The notes beneath the pieces are model-generated. The model saw nothing but the letters and a program-made list of their open reading frames with translations, searched no databases and was not told the DNA's origin. Position numbers and translations under genes: made by a program. Of a DNA stretch of 64,000 bases, positions 20,917 to 31,978 are shown in pieces; positions within the stretch are counted from its first letter, which is position 1, and every line of letters starts with the position of its first letter. Source of the stretch: Aedes albopictus (taxonomy: Eukaryota > Arthropoda > Insecta > Diptera > Culicidae); the NCBI RefSeq assembly GCF_035046485.1, contig NC_085136.1, forward strand, positions 161,197,963 to 161,261,962, written 5' to 3'.

Positions 20917-22233
20917 AAAGGTAATTAATTTGATAATTTCTAAAAAGTGCTTATTGAAACTAATTCGCTTATTAAAACTAATTCCTGTTGGACGTGTAGC
21001 GCCCAGCAGCGCTTTTTCGTACGGCTGGATTTCCGTGCTATTTCGGCGTACGTCATCGCCGAATCGGGGTGTTATTGGCGGAGTGAACCGCCCTTTCGTC
21101 CGTTGAACGCGACCCGTGTGCCCAGCTAAGGCCCGCCTTCAAAGGTAGCCAAACGGAGTGGAGTGAAGTCGCTAAGCTATTTTCCGTAGCGAGTAATCCC
21201 CCTCGGTAGCCAAAAACCGAAGGTAGGTCCAATTTCGTCTAACCCCGCGGACCAGGGAACGAGAGTTTTGGTTCGCGTGCAGCGTGTCGTCAATTGCACG
21301 CCGCGAACCCGGTCACAATCCAGGTACATAGGAGTAGTGGCATCCCCCGCTCGGTCATAGTTGGAACCTAAGTACGCGAAGCCGGGTCGCTGGGCTCTGT
21401 AGCTCTCCTATCGACTGGTGAGGGACCGTCCCGGGAATCGTACGGCATCCGCCGCATACTCTCGTCGAGATAAACCGGAAGCTTCCGTCCAGCCGCCACT
21501 CCCTCCGCAACGATAATACGGCCATAACGCACACGGGTCTCCTCGTCGTCGCTGCGCGCCAAAACGCAGCACCAACACGCCAGGTACCGCCATCTTCGAG
21601 AACCGAAGGACGCCATCATCGAGTCGTCGAGCTTCGTCGTCGCCCCGCCATCGATCGTCGTCAAAAAACCTGCGCAGGTACGTCAAGAGCTTCTTTTTTA
21701 CATGGCCATGTTTGCTCTTTCCATTCCGTATTGAAATTTCCGTCCAACACGAATGAGTCGCCTAGAAATAAACGGTTAAATTTTTGAAATTTAGTTCAGT
21801 TACATTACGTTTTACGTTGCTTATTTTTAACCTTTCAGCACGCGCGCCATCAAGCAACCGAAACTGCACCGCGCTCGCACTGTATACGAAGAGCGAGGTT
21901 TTTTGGTAGTGTTGTACTTTTTACAACAGCGCGCGCGCTGAAGGGTTAATAAACATACTCACTACCTTTAGTTACGTTTCGTTCCGTTATTCTGCTCGAT
22001 TGAGTAAGCATCCCTTCGGCTCTCCCTAAGGTTCTGTTAGCCTGCGAAAGAGTAGAACTTAATTTTGCGTTTTTCGAAGCAATTCTGCCGTTTTTCGATG
22101 AACCGTTCGAAAACCATCCCTGAGAGGAATAGTCTCTAGCATAGTCGGGCATACTTCAACACGACCGGTGGTCTCTCTCTGAGAGTGGCGCTTAAGCCAC
22201 CGCGCTTTATCGACCCTCAAGAATAGTTTAGCG
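20917..22233. mobile_element. Non-coding insert splitting BEL RT, possible solo LTR
   Basis: It lies between GPIVQPPLL and TIVLNW..FVFKADIEKMF of the BEL copy. Within it, TGTTGGACGTGTAGCGCCC at 20986 and ..GGTTACA ending at 22233 could be LTR termini, but a matching TSD was not found and 20917-20985 is unexplained. No ORF with a known domain. A TTAA-flanked MITE lies at 21831-21945. Confidence 0.5.
21831..21945. mobile_element. piggyBac-type MITE, 115 bp
   Basis: TTAA duplications at 21827-21830 and 21946-21949, with terminal repeats CCTTTCAGCACGCGCGCC on the left and CCCTTCAGCGCGCGCGCT as the complement of the right end. TTAA targets and CCYTTCAGC-like ends are typical of piggyBac relatives. 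No coding capacity. Confidence 0.85.
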
Positions 22234-23301
22234 AACGGTTACACTATCGTTCTCAACTGGCGGATTACTCGTTTTGTTTTCAAGGCTGATATAGAGAAGA
22301 TGTTCCGCCAGAATTGGGTTCATCCTCAGGACCGCAGGTTTCTGCAAGTGCTGTGGCGGACAAGTACAACCCAACCTCTTCAGCGATACCAGCTCACCAC
22401 GGTGACCTACGGGACGTCATGCGCACCTTACCTGGCCACACGTGTGCTTAACCAATTGGCAGAGGATGAAGGGCACCGATATCCGGGAGCTGCAAAGGTT
22501 ATACTGAAAGGATTCTACATTGACGATGCTCTTTCAGGGGAAGACGACCTGAAAACTGCTGTTGAGACAGTGATACAGCTGACGGAACTACTGAAGCTTG
22601 GAGGCTTCAACTTGAGGAAATGGAGCTCCAACGATCCTCGGATTCTGGCTCACTTGCCGGATGAACTCAAGGAATTCGCGCCGGAAACTGAAATCGACGA
22701 TTCCGGAAACATAAAAACGCTAGGTTTGTTGTGGTCGCACGTCACCGATGAATTTGGATTCAAAATCCCATCGCTTCCGCCCTCGAACAAGGTCTCCAAA
22801 CGAGTGGTGGCCTCCGAGATGGCACAGTTATTCGACCCACTCGGACTAGTCGGATCAGTGGTGATGAGTGCCAAAACGTTTATTCAGAAGCTGTGGGCGA
22901 TGACCTTCCCAAGAACCTGCGAGATTGGTGGCTGCGTTTCCGTGGAGAAATTCCGCAATTAGCAGACCTGAAGATTCCACGTCGAGTTCTCGCGAACGAC
23001 TTCAACAGATACGCATTACATTGCTTCTGTGATGCTTCCGACCACGGCTACGGCGCATGTGTCTACGTGGTTTCGTCGGATGGGGCTGCAAATTACTACA
23101 GTCAACTGCTCATCGCCAAATCGAGAGTCGCACCACTGCGTGGACTTACAACACCGAAACTTGAACTCTGTGCTGCTCTGTTAGGATGTCAGCTGCTAGA
23201 TCAAGTTCGAGGCACGACTAGATTCGCCGGAGTAGTGACGTTCTGGTCGGATTCCAGTATAGTTTTGCACTGGATTCGATCGCCAACTACCGTTTGGAAG
23301 G
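22234..23301 (+). pseudogene. BEL/Pao RT catalytic region and RNase H start (copy D)
   Basis: RT continues with ADIEKMFRQ (motif A Asp), LTTVTYGTSCAPYLATR and the catalytic FYIDDALSG near 22510-22540, then LGLLWSHVTDEF and LFDPLGLVGSVV. A frameshift near 22900 moves to the frame encoding DWWLRFRGEI, ALHCFCDASDHGYGACVY, APLRGLTTPKLELCAALLG and FWSDSSIVLHWIRSP (RNase H). Residues of the YIDD and WSDS motifs are intact. It is split at 23301 by the long foldback element. Confidence 0.9.
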
Positions 23302-24003
23302 GGAGCAGGCCGTTAGGCCGAAAGCCGTTAGGCCGAATGCCGTTAGGCCGAAGGCCATTAGGCCGAATGCCGTTAGGCCGAAAGGGTCGTTAGGCCGAAA
23401 AGTCGTTAGGCCGAAAGAGTCGTTAGGCCGAAAGAGTCGTTAGGCCGAATGGGTCGTTAGGCCGAAAGGGTCGTTGGGCCGAATAGGTTTTCACGTTTTA
23501 TATTGCACAAACGAAATTTTCAGACTGCAAGCCGAAAACCCAAGAAATCAAGCACCCAAATCAGTCGATATTCGTAAACAAAACGAAATAAACATGAGAA
23601 AAGTCGACATCATTGGGGAACTCTGGGGGAAATCAATTTAGGAGGCGAAGTAGAAAAGGTTTATAAGACAGCATCTCGAAAAGGCTTATTTTTAGTTAGA
23701 AAAAAAGAGTTATGGTGAACGGGCACAGCCAAAGCTATCGACAGGATAAAGATATTCAATAAAGTATTATGGCGCCAGCACCAAACCGAATAGCGGCGTT
23801 TTGACTAGCGACACTTTTCGACTAGCGACAGCTTTTTCCAGTACCGGGTGTAAAGCGCTGTGTGCGTTCAATGATGTACTATCATATACGTCACTTCCGA
23901 TGCATGTTATAAACAATCCAAAATTAGCAAAAATAGTTTTCTCAAAAATAGTTTTTTGATTCTCTACCGAATCCACAATAACATTGTCAATATAAATATA
24001 CTA

Positions 24004-24292
24004 CAGTAGACGTTCGCTCGGTGCAAACGCTTTAACTGCAATGCTTTTTAACTGCAAGTTCGCTAAGTGCAACAATTTTGCAGTTATCGCACCGCTTTCC
24101 GTCAAAATGAAATGCCACCAGCGATGCGATGTTTTTCGCATGCACTTTTGTTGCAATGCGATGTTTTTCGTATGCACATTGGTTGCATTCTGCAGCAACT
24201 GACAGTTATGTGACGTCTGTCAGTTGTTGAAGTTATCGAATTTCATTCGGTAAGTGAAACGTAAACATGTTGCACTTATCGAACGCCTACTG
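24004..24292. mobile_element. pogo/Tigger-like MITE
   Basis: Ends CAGTAGACGTTCGCTCGGTG and, as complement, CAGTAGGCGTTCGATAAGTG, flanked by TA on both sides (24002-24003, 24293-24294). CAGT-type ends with a TA target fit pogo-like elements. 289 bp, no ORF. Confidence 0.75.
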
Positions 24293-24469
24293 TACTTGCA
24301 AATGAATGTATGTAATACAAATCAAAAAGGCTATTATACCTAACCTAAAAGCATCAACATCATCGTGCTTATCATTCTACCATGAGCAGGATACAAAAAA
24401 AAAAAACAGCGCAAAGCGAAAAGCTGTCAGCATAAGTGGTTAAGAACAAATATAGCATTTCAGCTATTA

Positions 24470-25032
24470 AATTTATCATCGAGGATTTGTCCTTCTTTTA
24501 AACATAGTCTGTTCTTTGTAGTTTTAATGTTCTACTCACTATGAGCATTACAGCAATTAAATTTTTCATCGGAGATTTTTCCTTCTTCTGTACATAGGCT
24601 TTCTTCTATTCTAACAGTTATACTCACTATAAGCATTACAGCTTTTATATCTTTCATCGAAGATTTTTTCTTCTTCTAAACATAGGCTGTTCTCTCTAAT
24701 TTTAGTGTTCTACTAACTATGAGCATTACAGCAATTAATTTTTTCATCAGAGATTTTTCCTTCTTTTGAAAATAGGCTGTTCTTTCTAGTTTAACTATTC
24801 TACTCATTATAAGTATCACAGCCATCAATTTTTGCATAAGAGTTTTTCCTTCTTCTGTACATAGGTTTTTCTTCTATCCTAACTGTTATACTCACTATGA
24901 ACATAACAGCTATTAAATTTTTCATCGGAAATGTTTCCTTTTTTTTGAAAATAGGCTGTTCTTTTTTTCATTATAAAGATTCATTTTCATCACATTTCCT
25001 TCTTCTTCTGAACATAGGCTATTTTACTCATA
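24470..25032. repeat. Tandem about 88-bp units inside foldback element
   Basis: Six to seven diverged copies of a unit with the core TTTTTCCTTCTTYTRAACAT, AGGCTGTTCTTTCTAG, TTCTACTCACTATGAGCATT and ACAGCAATTAAATTTTTCAT. Copies start near 24489, 24577, 24668, 24758, 24847, 24936 and 24997. More copies follow the palindrome at 25996-26210. Confidence 0.8.
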
Positions 25033-25034
25033 TA

Positions 25035-25993
25035 CAGGGTGTTAGGTTCCTGAGTGCAAACTTTTTAAAGGGTGATAGAGGACCATAAATGGAGAAAAAA
25101 ATTGTTCTACGCATATGGTCAAATCTCAACCGTTACGTAGTTATTGAGCTTTCCATGTTTTTGACTCTCATTGCCTTTACTGGCTATTACTTGAAAATGG
25201 TCAGACTTATCGCAGTTTTTTTACCCTTATTCGAAAGATTATTGAAATTTCTATCAAATGGCATCTTTGAATCGATTGGTTTAGTTAAATAACTAAGTTT
25301 TCTAGAGCAAACTAGCTCAAAATAGCGTGTTTTAATTTGTTTTTGTCAATTATCTTTGAAACATGCGTAATAAATTCAAATTCTTTCTTTGGCAAAGTTG
25401 TGGCCCCTGTTCTACTCTACAATTCGTTCTTTGATATCAAACGTCTATCTCTTATCGTTTTCTTGCAATTTTGATTTAAACATCGCATTTCAGGTCCAAA
25501 AATTTGCAACTGTCAAGGTAAGCACGTTTTTGCTCACTGTGCCGCACATTTAAATCGAAATTGCAAGAAAACGATAAGAGCTAGAAGTTTAGAGTCAAAG
25601 AACAAATTGTAGAGTTGAACAGGGGCCACAACTTTGCCAAACAAAGAATTTGAATTTATTACGCATGTTTCAAAGATAAGTGACAAAAACAAATTAAAAC
25701 ACACTATTTTTAGCTATTTTGCTCCAGAAAACTTAGTTAAATAACTAAACCAATCGATTCAAAGATGCCATATGATAGAAAATTCAATAATCTTTCGAAT
25801 AAGGGTTAAAAAATTGCGATAAGTTTGACCATTTTCAAGTTAAAGCCAGTTAAGGCTATGAGAGTCAAAAACATGGGAAGTTCAATAACTACGTAACGGT
25901 TGAGATTTGACCATATGCGTAGAACAAATTTTTCACCATTTATGGTCCTCTATCACCCTTCAAAAAGTTTGCACTCACGAACCTAACACCCTG
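25035..25993. mobile_element. 959-bp palindromic TA-flanked MITE
   Basis: Almost the whole element is one inverted repeat: arms of about 440 bp starting CAGGGTGTTAGGTTCCTGAG, with a central spacer near 25485-25550. TA lies on each side (25033-25034, 25994-25995), pointing to a Tc1/mariner-type mobiliser. It interrupts the tandem units of the host element. No protein; frames at 24897-25292 are chance. Confidence 0.88.
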
Positions 25994-26676
25994 TATTATA
26001 GCTATCAACTTTTTCATCTGAAATTTTACATCTTCTAAACTCTTTCTAGTTCAACTGTTCTGTTTCACGGCGATAGTCTACTGCTGCTCTTTCTAGATTA
26101 AATGTATTACTCATTATGAAGGTTACAGCCCTCAACAGAGTTAAAAAAACTTTTTCATCGAAGATTTTTCCATCTTTTAAACATAGGCTGTTCTTTCTAA
26201 GTTTTAAAGTACTCGATTAAATTGCACTTAATCTTGTTAATCATGCTCGGACTGGAAATCTGAATTTGTTCCCAGTGTAACTATAATTTAGACTTTGAAA
26301 CGCGAAAAACTATTAGTGTGTTCATTCAATTAACCATTCAAAGTCAACCAAAATTTCAAGGTTGAAGACCGTTTCCCTCAAACATTAAACAGTTTTTTAC
26401 CATCGAGTTGCCTAAGCAAACTATTCAACCTTACAGCCCATTTTGCCTAGTGACCAGTTCGTCATAGCGACCCGACCCATCCGGCCTAATGGCATATTCG
26501 GCCTAACGACCCTTTCGGCCTATCGACCCTTTCGGCCTATCGACCCTTTCGGCCTAACGACCCTTTCGGCCTAACGACCCTTTCGGCCTAACGGCATTCG
26601 GCCTAACGACATTCGGCCTAACGGCATTCGGCCTAACGGCATTCGGCCTAACGGCTTTCGGCCTAACGGGGTAGAA

Positions 26677-28313
26677 CCATTTGGAAGGTATTCGTGTCGA
26701 ATAGAATAGCAGAAATCCAGAAACTTTCAAACAACGACAGCTGGCGTCATGTTCCGTCGAAGGTCAATCCGGCGGACAGGAAATTTCGTGGAGTTTTGCT
26801 GGAGTTTCGTGGAAGCTCGCCAGGTGGTTACCTTCGCGGTGACCCAGGTTGATCACTCGATTATCCATCGATATTCGTATCTTGGAAGGTTGCTTCGGGT
26901 AGTTAGTTACTGCTGCTGATTCTGTCGAAACGCTCTAAGTCCGCAAAATCATCGCAAAGTTGGTCCTCTTCAGCTGCCCGAAGTGGATTACTCGCTTAAA
27001 TCGCTCATTCGTTCCGTCCAAAGTACAGAATTCCCAGAAGAAATTCGCTGTCTCTCGGCGAATCCTCAGCGGCGACTGACCGGCAAGGACAGGAAACTCC
27101 AATCGTCGTTCAAGTCGCTCAACCCGTTTCTGGACAACACAGGCCTCCTACGGATCGGAGCACGCTTGGCAAAGCTGTCGGCCTCTTTGGATACCAGAGC
27201 ACCAATTCTTCTACCGGCTAAACATCATCTGTCTTGGTTAATCGCTCGCTCCCTCCATCTAAGGACTCTTCATGGAGGACCAAAAATTCTGACCTCTGCG
27301 TGGACGTGACCTCGTTCGTAAAGTCGTTCAGCAATGTGTGACCTGCTTCCGCTGTGCCCCGAAGCCGACGGAGCAGTTCATGGCTCCTCTACCGTCTGTG
27401 CGAATCACGCCGGCACGAGTGTTCGCGAATAGTGGTATGGACTACTGTGGGCCCTTCGGTATACGTCCGTCGCGTGTATCAATGCGGTGAAGCAGTTCAT
27501 CGCACGTCGCGGTCGCGTAGTGAATTTGTATTGCGAAAACTCGACAGCATTCGTCGGCGCTGATCGAGAACTGAAGCAGCTTCGTCGCCACTACCTTCAG
27601 CAGTATTCGACAGAACAGTGGAATGGATACTGCCTGGAGAGTGGAATCACGTCCCACTTCATCCCTCCTCGTTCTCCTAACCACAGTGGCCTGTGGGAAG
27701 CGAGGTCAAATCGTTTAAACACCACTTGCGTAGAATCCTTGGCTGTCGATCATTTACGTTGGAGGAGTTCAACACTACAGTGGCCCAAATCGAAAGGATG
27801 CTGAACTCCCGCCCCCTGTCGCCACTGTCTAGTCACCCGCAAGATCTGTCCAGCCTAACTCCTGGTCACTTCCTTGTGGGAGAACCTTTGTTTTCCATTC
27901 CAGAGCCCGACTACACCACACATCCTGTTGGTCGGCTCAATCGTTATAAGGAGATGAAGCGCAGTGTCTAGGATTTCTGGAAACGCTGGGCACGTGAGTA
28001 CGTCAGCGAGCTGAATCAGCGCTCAAAGTGGCAACGTGTGCGGGACGAATTGAAGGTGGGATCCCTGGTCCTGCTAAAGCAAGAAGGTCTTCCACCACTC
28101 GAATGGAACTTGGGTCGTGTCGTAGCGGTATCACCAGGATTGGACGGCCATGTTCGGGCCGTCGATGTTCGTACCGCGAAGAGGATCCACACACGAGCAG
28201 TGACTGAAATCTTTCTGCTACCTGTCGAGGAACCAGTCGTTGAAATGTCCGAAGTGGATCAGGAGGATAGACCAACCGGTCCGGAAGCAAAAGCGTATGT
28301 CGGAGATCTTTGA
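26677..28313 (+). pseudogene. BEL/Pao RNase H end and integrase (copy D)
   Basis: It resumes with IWKVFVSNRIAEIQKLSNND then WRHVPSKVNPADR. Integrase follows: HLSWLIARSLHLRTLHGGPK, QQCVTCFRCAPKPTEQF (zinc region), MDYCGPFGIRPS (core), then directly KQFIARRGRV, meaning about 40 core residues are deleted near 27485. ADRELKQLRRHY, SPNHSGLWEA, LTPGHFLVGEPLF and VGSLVLLKQEGLPPLEWNLG follow; the last is the BEL C-terminal domain. There are several frameshifts and an in-frame TAG at about 27969. Confidence 0.88.
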
Positions 28314-28319
28314 AACAAC

Positions 28320-28339
28320 CGTTTTAACGGCGGCTGGCG
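28320..28339 (+). other. Purine-rich tract before BEL 3' LTR
   Basis: AACGGCGGCTGGCG immediately precedes the LTR, the position of the polypurine tract that primes plus-strand synthesis in BEL elements. Confidence 0.5.
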
Positions 28340-28792
28340 TGTTGGAGATAATACGTTAGAGCCTGGATCGCCAAGGGTTAATTATTTTATTAACAATTCA
28401 CAAAGACTAAATTTGTATATCACACACACATACACATCCAAATTGTACCTAACACAACTTTCCAATATGTAATAAATTAGTTAGTACTCGACACTCGAAG
28501 CATACACTCGTTCGCTTAACCAGCCCTCGCTAGAAAGAAAGTCCCCAGTGACCAACTCCCCATAGCAGCACGCTAGAACGTGAATCACGTGTTGCAAAAT
28601 CCGTTCGTCGTCGCGAGTGTCCATAGTGTTGAAATTTGTGGCTACCTACGCCTGAAGAATTGTGTCGTCCCTAAGGAACCAAGTGCGCAGTAAGTGTTCG
28701 CGCCAACACTAACGTTTATAAAAAGTGCGCGCACAATCCAAACCTAGATTACGATATAGCTAGGATCCTACAATACAAAAATACTGTAAACA
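28340..28792 (+). repeat. 3' LTR of BEL copy D
   Basis: It starts TGTTGGAGATAATACG right after the purine tract and ends ..ACTGTAAACA, giving TG..CA termini. AATAAATTAG near 28471 is a poly(A) signal. About 453 bp. No matching 5' LTR is present in the window, consistent with the truncated 5' part of this copy. Confidence 0.7.
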
Positions 28793-28978
28793 TCTCCCAT
28801 TTTGCTAGTTTGTTTGATCTTTTTAGTAATTTAGAATGACTTTAATTCTGGGGTTTTGGATTGCGTTTTGAGGGTGAATCGCGTTCGTCAGACCTGTCCT
28901 GAGCGAGCTAACCGGGAAGGCTTCAACAGACATCTTCGCATCACACGTTACAGTGTGTTGGCGCTTTAAGCAAGTTTG

Positions 28979-29723
28979 CTAATTAAATTTTAGTTTAGGG
29001 TTTGGTCGAAGCCACTTCGCGACAGAAGAAAAGCAGGTAACCGTATAGTCTGGTTGAGTTGGATTTGGTAAGTTGTGAGTGATTACCTGCCTTCCTCTGA
29101 CGCAAACTTCAGTGACATTTTTGGCCACGGACATCACAGTTTGGCAGTTCAGAGTGTTTACTTCGTCTAGGATTTCAGTTGGTGAAGTTATATCGTATCT
29201 CTTCGTTGAGTTTAGCTTAAACTGAGCTAGCCGTGGCAAAATTGCCGTTTCAAGCCTTCGACTTGAATGTGCTACAATTCTTCGACTTGTGCCTGACTGT
29301 TTTTCAACCATGCAAGGTCATTGGCTTCCCGGCTGGTTTGGAGCTTCAGCCTTCATGGACACCTTCTGATCTCGAGCTTGAACCGCGTGAACTTCAGAAT
29401 GATGTGAGTTCACTACGGCTTTGTCTCTCAGCAGTGATGCTACTAGCTGCCGTAACGATAACGTCCATGCAATCTGATAAGGTTTTCAGATCCGCTTCTA
29501 CCGCTCGTTGCCTATGTAACGCCCAATCGAGCTTAATGTTGGCCGGTAGCTTTTCAACCAGCTCTTCCATAACATCCGGTTCATTTGATGGGTGTAGAAG
29601 CAAACTACATACTACTATCCTCGCCTCTATTTTCAAGCAGTGCTGGAATCTGAGCACTAGGAAAATGCCACTGGATCTCATAAAATTATTGAGTAATGTC
29701 CCTCCCCCTACATGACTTAACAT
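28979..29723 (-). pseudogene. BEL/Pao gag relic (copy E)
   Basis: Minus-strand 29723-29394 encodes LLHPSNEPDVMEELVEKLPA then NIKLDWALHRQR, the conserved DUF1759-like gag block of BEL elements (LVEKLP....LDWA). Downstream frames to 28979 are less clear. Gag would form the particle shell. It is broken and lacks flanking LTRs. Confidence 0.65.
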
Positions 29724-29875
29724 TTTTCCCGAAACTGTATCTCATACCTTATTGCCCTTCCGGCAATTTTTGAGTTTCACATTGAATGTGGTTCTGTACA
29801 AGCAGATATAGGAAAAGTTTCTCAAACATCCAGCATAGATTTGTACTCCCAACTTAACTATTTCATTGGTACCTA

Positions 29876-30243
29876 CACGGAGAGACGAAACTACCCAAAA
29901 GTGAGTTCTTTCCACCCAACTTCGGGGTTGCGTGCGTCAAGCCAATTTTGAGTTGATGGAATCGATGTTTTTCTTGGGTTGTTCCCGCTTGCTTCCATGT
30001 GAAAAAAATACCTAATTTTAAGTTTTTTCCACCCAACCGAAATTTTGACTAGGTTGTATTCACTCAAATTTAAGTACTGTGCTAGAAACTCAGTGTTGGC
30101 TTGACGCACGGAACTGCAAAAGTTGGGTTGTTTCTCTCTTCACTCTCTGACAACAATAGAAAGAGCGCATGAAAAGGGAGATGAAAAAGAACTCAAAATT
30201 GAGTTTAAAAGTACCTAATTTTGAGTTTTTCAGTTTCTCCGTG
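29876..30243. mobile_element. TA-flanked MITE with CACGGAGA ends
   Basis: Ends CACGGAGAGACGAAAC and, complement, CACGGAGAAACTGAAA; TA at 29874-29875 and 30244-30245. The interior repeats AACTCAAAATTGAG- and TTTTCCACCCAAC-like words in both orientations. No ORF with a domain. Confidence 0.75.
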
Positions 30244-30245
30244 TA

Positions 30246-31444
30246 GTTTTGAACAACTTGTCAAACCCAAAACTGCAATTGACTACTTAAATTGAATAGC
30301 CAAAAAGTGCTACCCGCCCGCGGTGCTCAAGCACTCTTCTCTGGCTTCGAGAGTGCCTCTTGCCTCATCATACTTCACCCAATCAAAGTCGAAGGTCGAC
30401 CGACAACAAGAGCTTGGGAGGTAACAAAGTTTCGATCCGTCCTCAATTTGCCGGTGGTGGACTGACGGTGTGCAATCGAGTGCCTGCCCGGGTTGTTTAA
30501 AATAGATTGTGCGGTGGAAGGTGTACCATCTCCGGGCAAAAAAGGTGCTCTGTTCAAGATTGGAAAGTTGCAATTGAGTTTCTTTGTTATGTTTTCTCTG
30601 AGCGATTCTTGTGGGTAGTGAAAATTGAACGTGTTATCACTTGCAACATGTGTATTATTGCCTCAGGGTTTGAATATCAATTGCTTTTTTTATTGGCCAG
30701 TAGCCACTGGAGAGAGAAAACACAATGCATCATTGAATAGTGTTTAAAAACAACTTTCTTATTTCTACTCATCCGTATAAACTGATTTGAAATTTGTGTT
30801 ATCAACTTGAAAAATTCCACCAAAAGTTATTTACAATTTTGATTCACCTGGAAGTACAGGAAAATACCCTTGCCATGCTTCAATCACAAAGACCCGTTTG
30901 GTATCTCTAAGTTCCAAAAATGTATCGTTTATCGATAAGTCGAACGCAAAGGGAAAGTGCTTTTCCTCCCAAACTGCGATTGAAAATTGTCATCCCGTCG
31001 TGCTGAAAAAAAAAAGTTGGAAATATAGACAGGTTGGATAGAACGGATGAACAAACTGGGACGAAACTTGTCCCAAAGCGAGGGAAGGAACCGTGAACCG
31101 GAACAGTATGCGGTAAATGGAATGTGTCCCAGTAATCCCCAGTGAGAAGATGGGATGTGAACGAAAGCTAGAAATTGCTTAATTTAGTTATCGCGTCGTC
31201 GTCGCGAGAGAGGACTTTGGCGAATGTTTGACGGGATTTTTCGAGGATTAGGGTCCATGGCGAACGCATAAACGGACTTTGATAGCGGTTGTATGGGATG
31301 GGAAAAATGCTGAGCTTGATTGGATACTTTTAATTGATTTAATTAATATCACATATTTTGAATACTTTATACTTTTTTCAAATTTAGTTTTCTTTTCTGA
31401 ACAATCTATTAGTCTTTCCAACTGAATCAAATTCCAACCATCGC
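30246..31444. other. Unassigned stretch
   Basis: No gene recognised. Open frames at 30310-30573 (-) and 30507-30740 (+) lack known motifs. An A-run lies near 31006-31015. Confidence 0.4.
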
Positions 31445-31978
31445 TCAATAATAATGGAAATAATGGAAGAGCTTGTAGTGGAAATGCCGCACGATCATCG
31501 TTGAGAGAGGATGCTGCTTATGGTGTAGAATGCAGGGATGCTTGGGATCGGACGATATTGATGCCTTCAAGAGCCGCATTACACTGTCGCAGAGTTTTGC
31601 ATGCAACGTATCGATATTGGAAGAGTCGTGGACAGATCCTCCTTTGGCCAACTCTTTTAGCTCCAGCATGTAGCCTTTCTGTTGGGACAAGCGAACTACA
31701 GCGATAGTTGCCTGTTCCTGTTCCTCGAGCGACAGAGGACCCGTTTTCCTGGACAACCGATTGCATTTTTTCGAGTTCGAAATCGAAGCAACAGTGCCAC
31801 GATACGGACGAGCTCCGTGAAGGACGATCGTTTGCCAAAGATTTCGCTTGGGGGTACTGCTTGAGCTGGAAGCGCGGGTGTCGGACGTTCTTCTAGCACT
31901 GATGTGTCCCATTCGACGCTGGGAGCGTCGTCTTTATGTGGCCAGATCTGTTAATCCTGACTATGGGCCTTCGAATCA
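31445..31978 (-). pseudogene. BEL/Pao integrase amino-terminal relic (copy F)
   Basis: The minus strand encodes LSLEEQEQATIAVVRLSQQK then SSDPKHPCILHHKQHPLSTM, matching the BEL segment between connection and integrase zinc region (..A...VR..Q...., KHP.ILP..H..T.L). It is interrupted by the 3' end of an RTE copy at about 31979. Confidence 0.65.

Larger units (their letters stand above)
23302..26676. mobile_element. Long GGCCGAA foldback-like element
   Basis: The left end (23308-23485) is an array of about twelve TTAGGCCGAA units with spacers AAGCCG, ATGCCG or AGGGTCG. The right end (about 26480-26670) is the inverted array (TTCGGCCTAACGGCA). It is flanked by a 12-bp repeat CCRTTTGGAAGG at 23290-23301 and 26677-26688, one mismatch; removing it joins the RNase H halves (TVWK/IWKVFVSNRI). 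No transposase was found. The interior carries tandem units of about 88 bp, a pogo-like MITE and a 959-bp palindrome. It is the larger relative of 785-1394. Confidence 0.85.

Noticed and set aside
21660..21690. CAGGTACGT as a host 5' splice site in the insert
   Set aside because: A single consensus match without a coding exon or partner acceptor is not enough.
23308..23485. TTAGGCC-like repeats resembling telomeric sequence
   Set aside because: They form one end of an element with an inverted partner array and a TSD, and the unit is not the insect TTAGG telomere repeat.
23308..26670. Regularly spaced repeats as a CRISPR array
   Set aside because: Units are about 14 bp without unique spacers of constant length, in a eukaryotic transposon setting.
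31501..31896. Plus-strand open frames over the BEL fragment
   Set aside because: The minus-strand BEL reading explains the sequence better.
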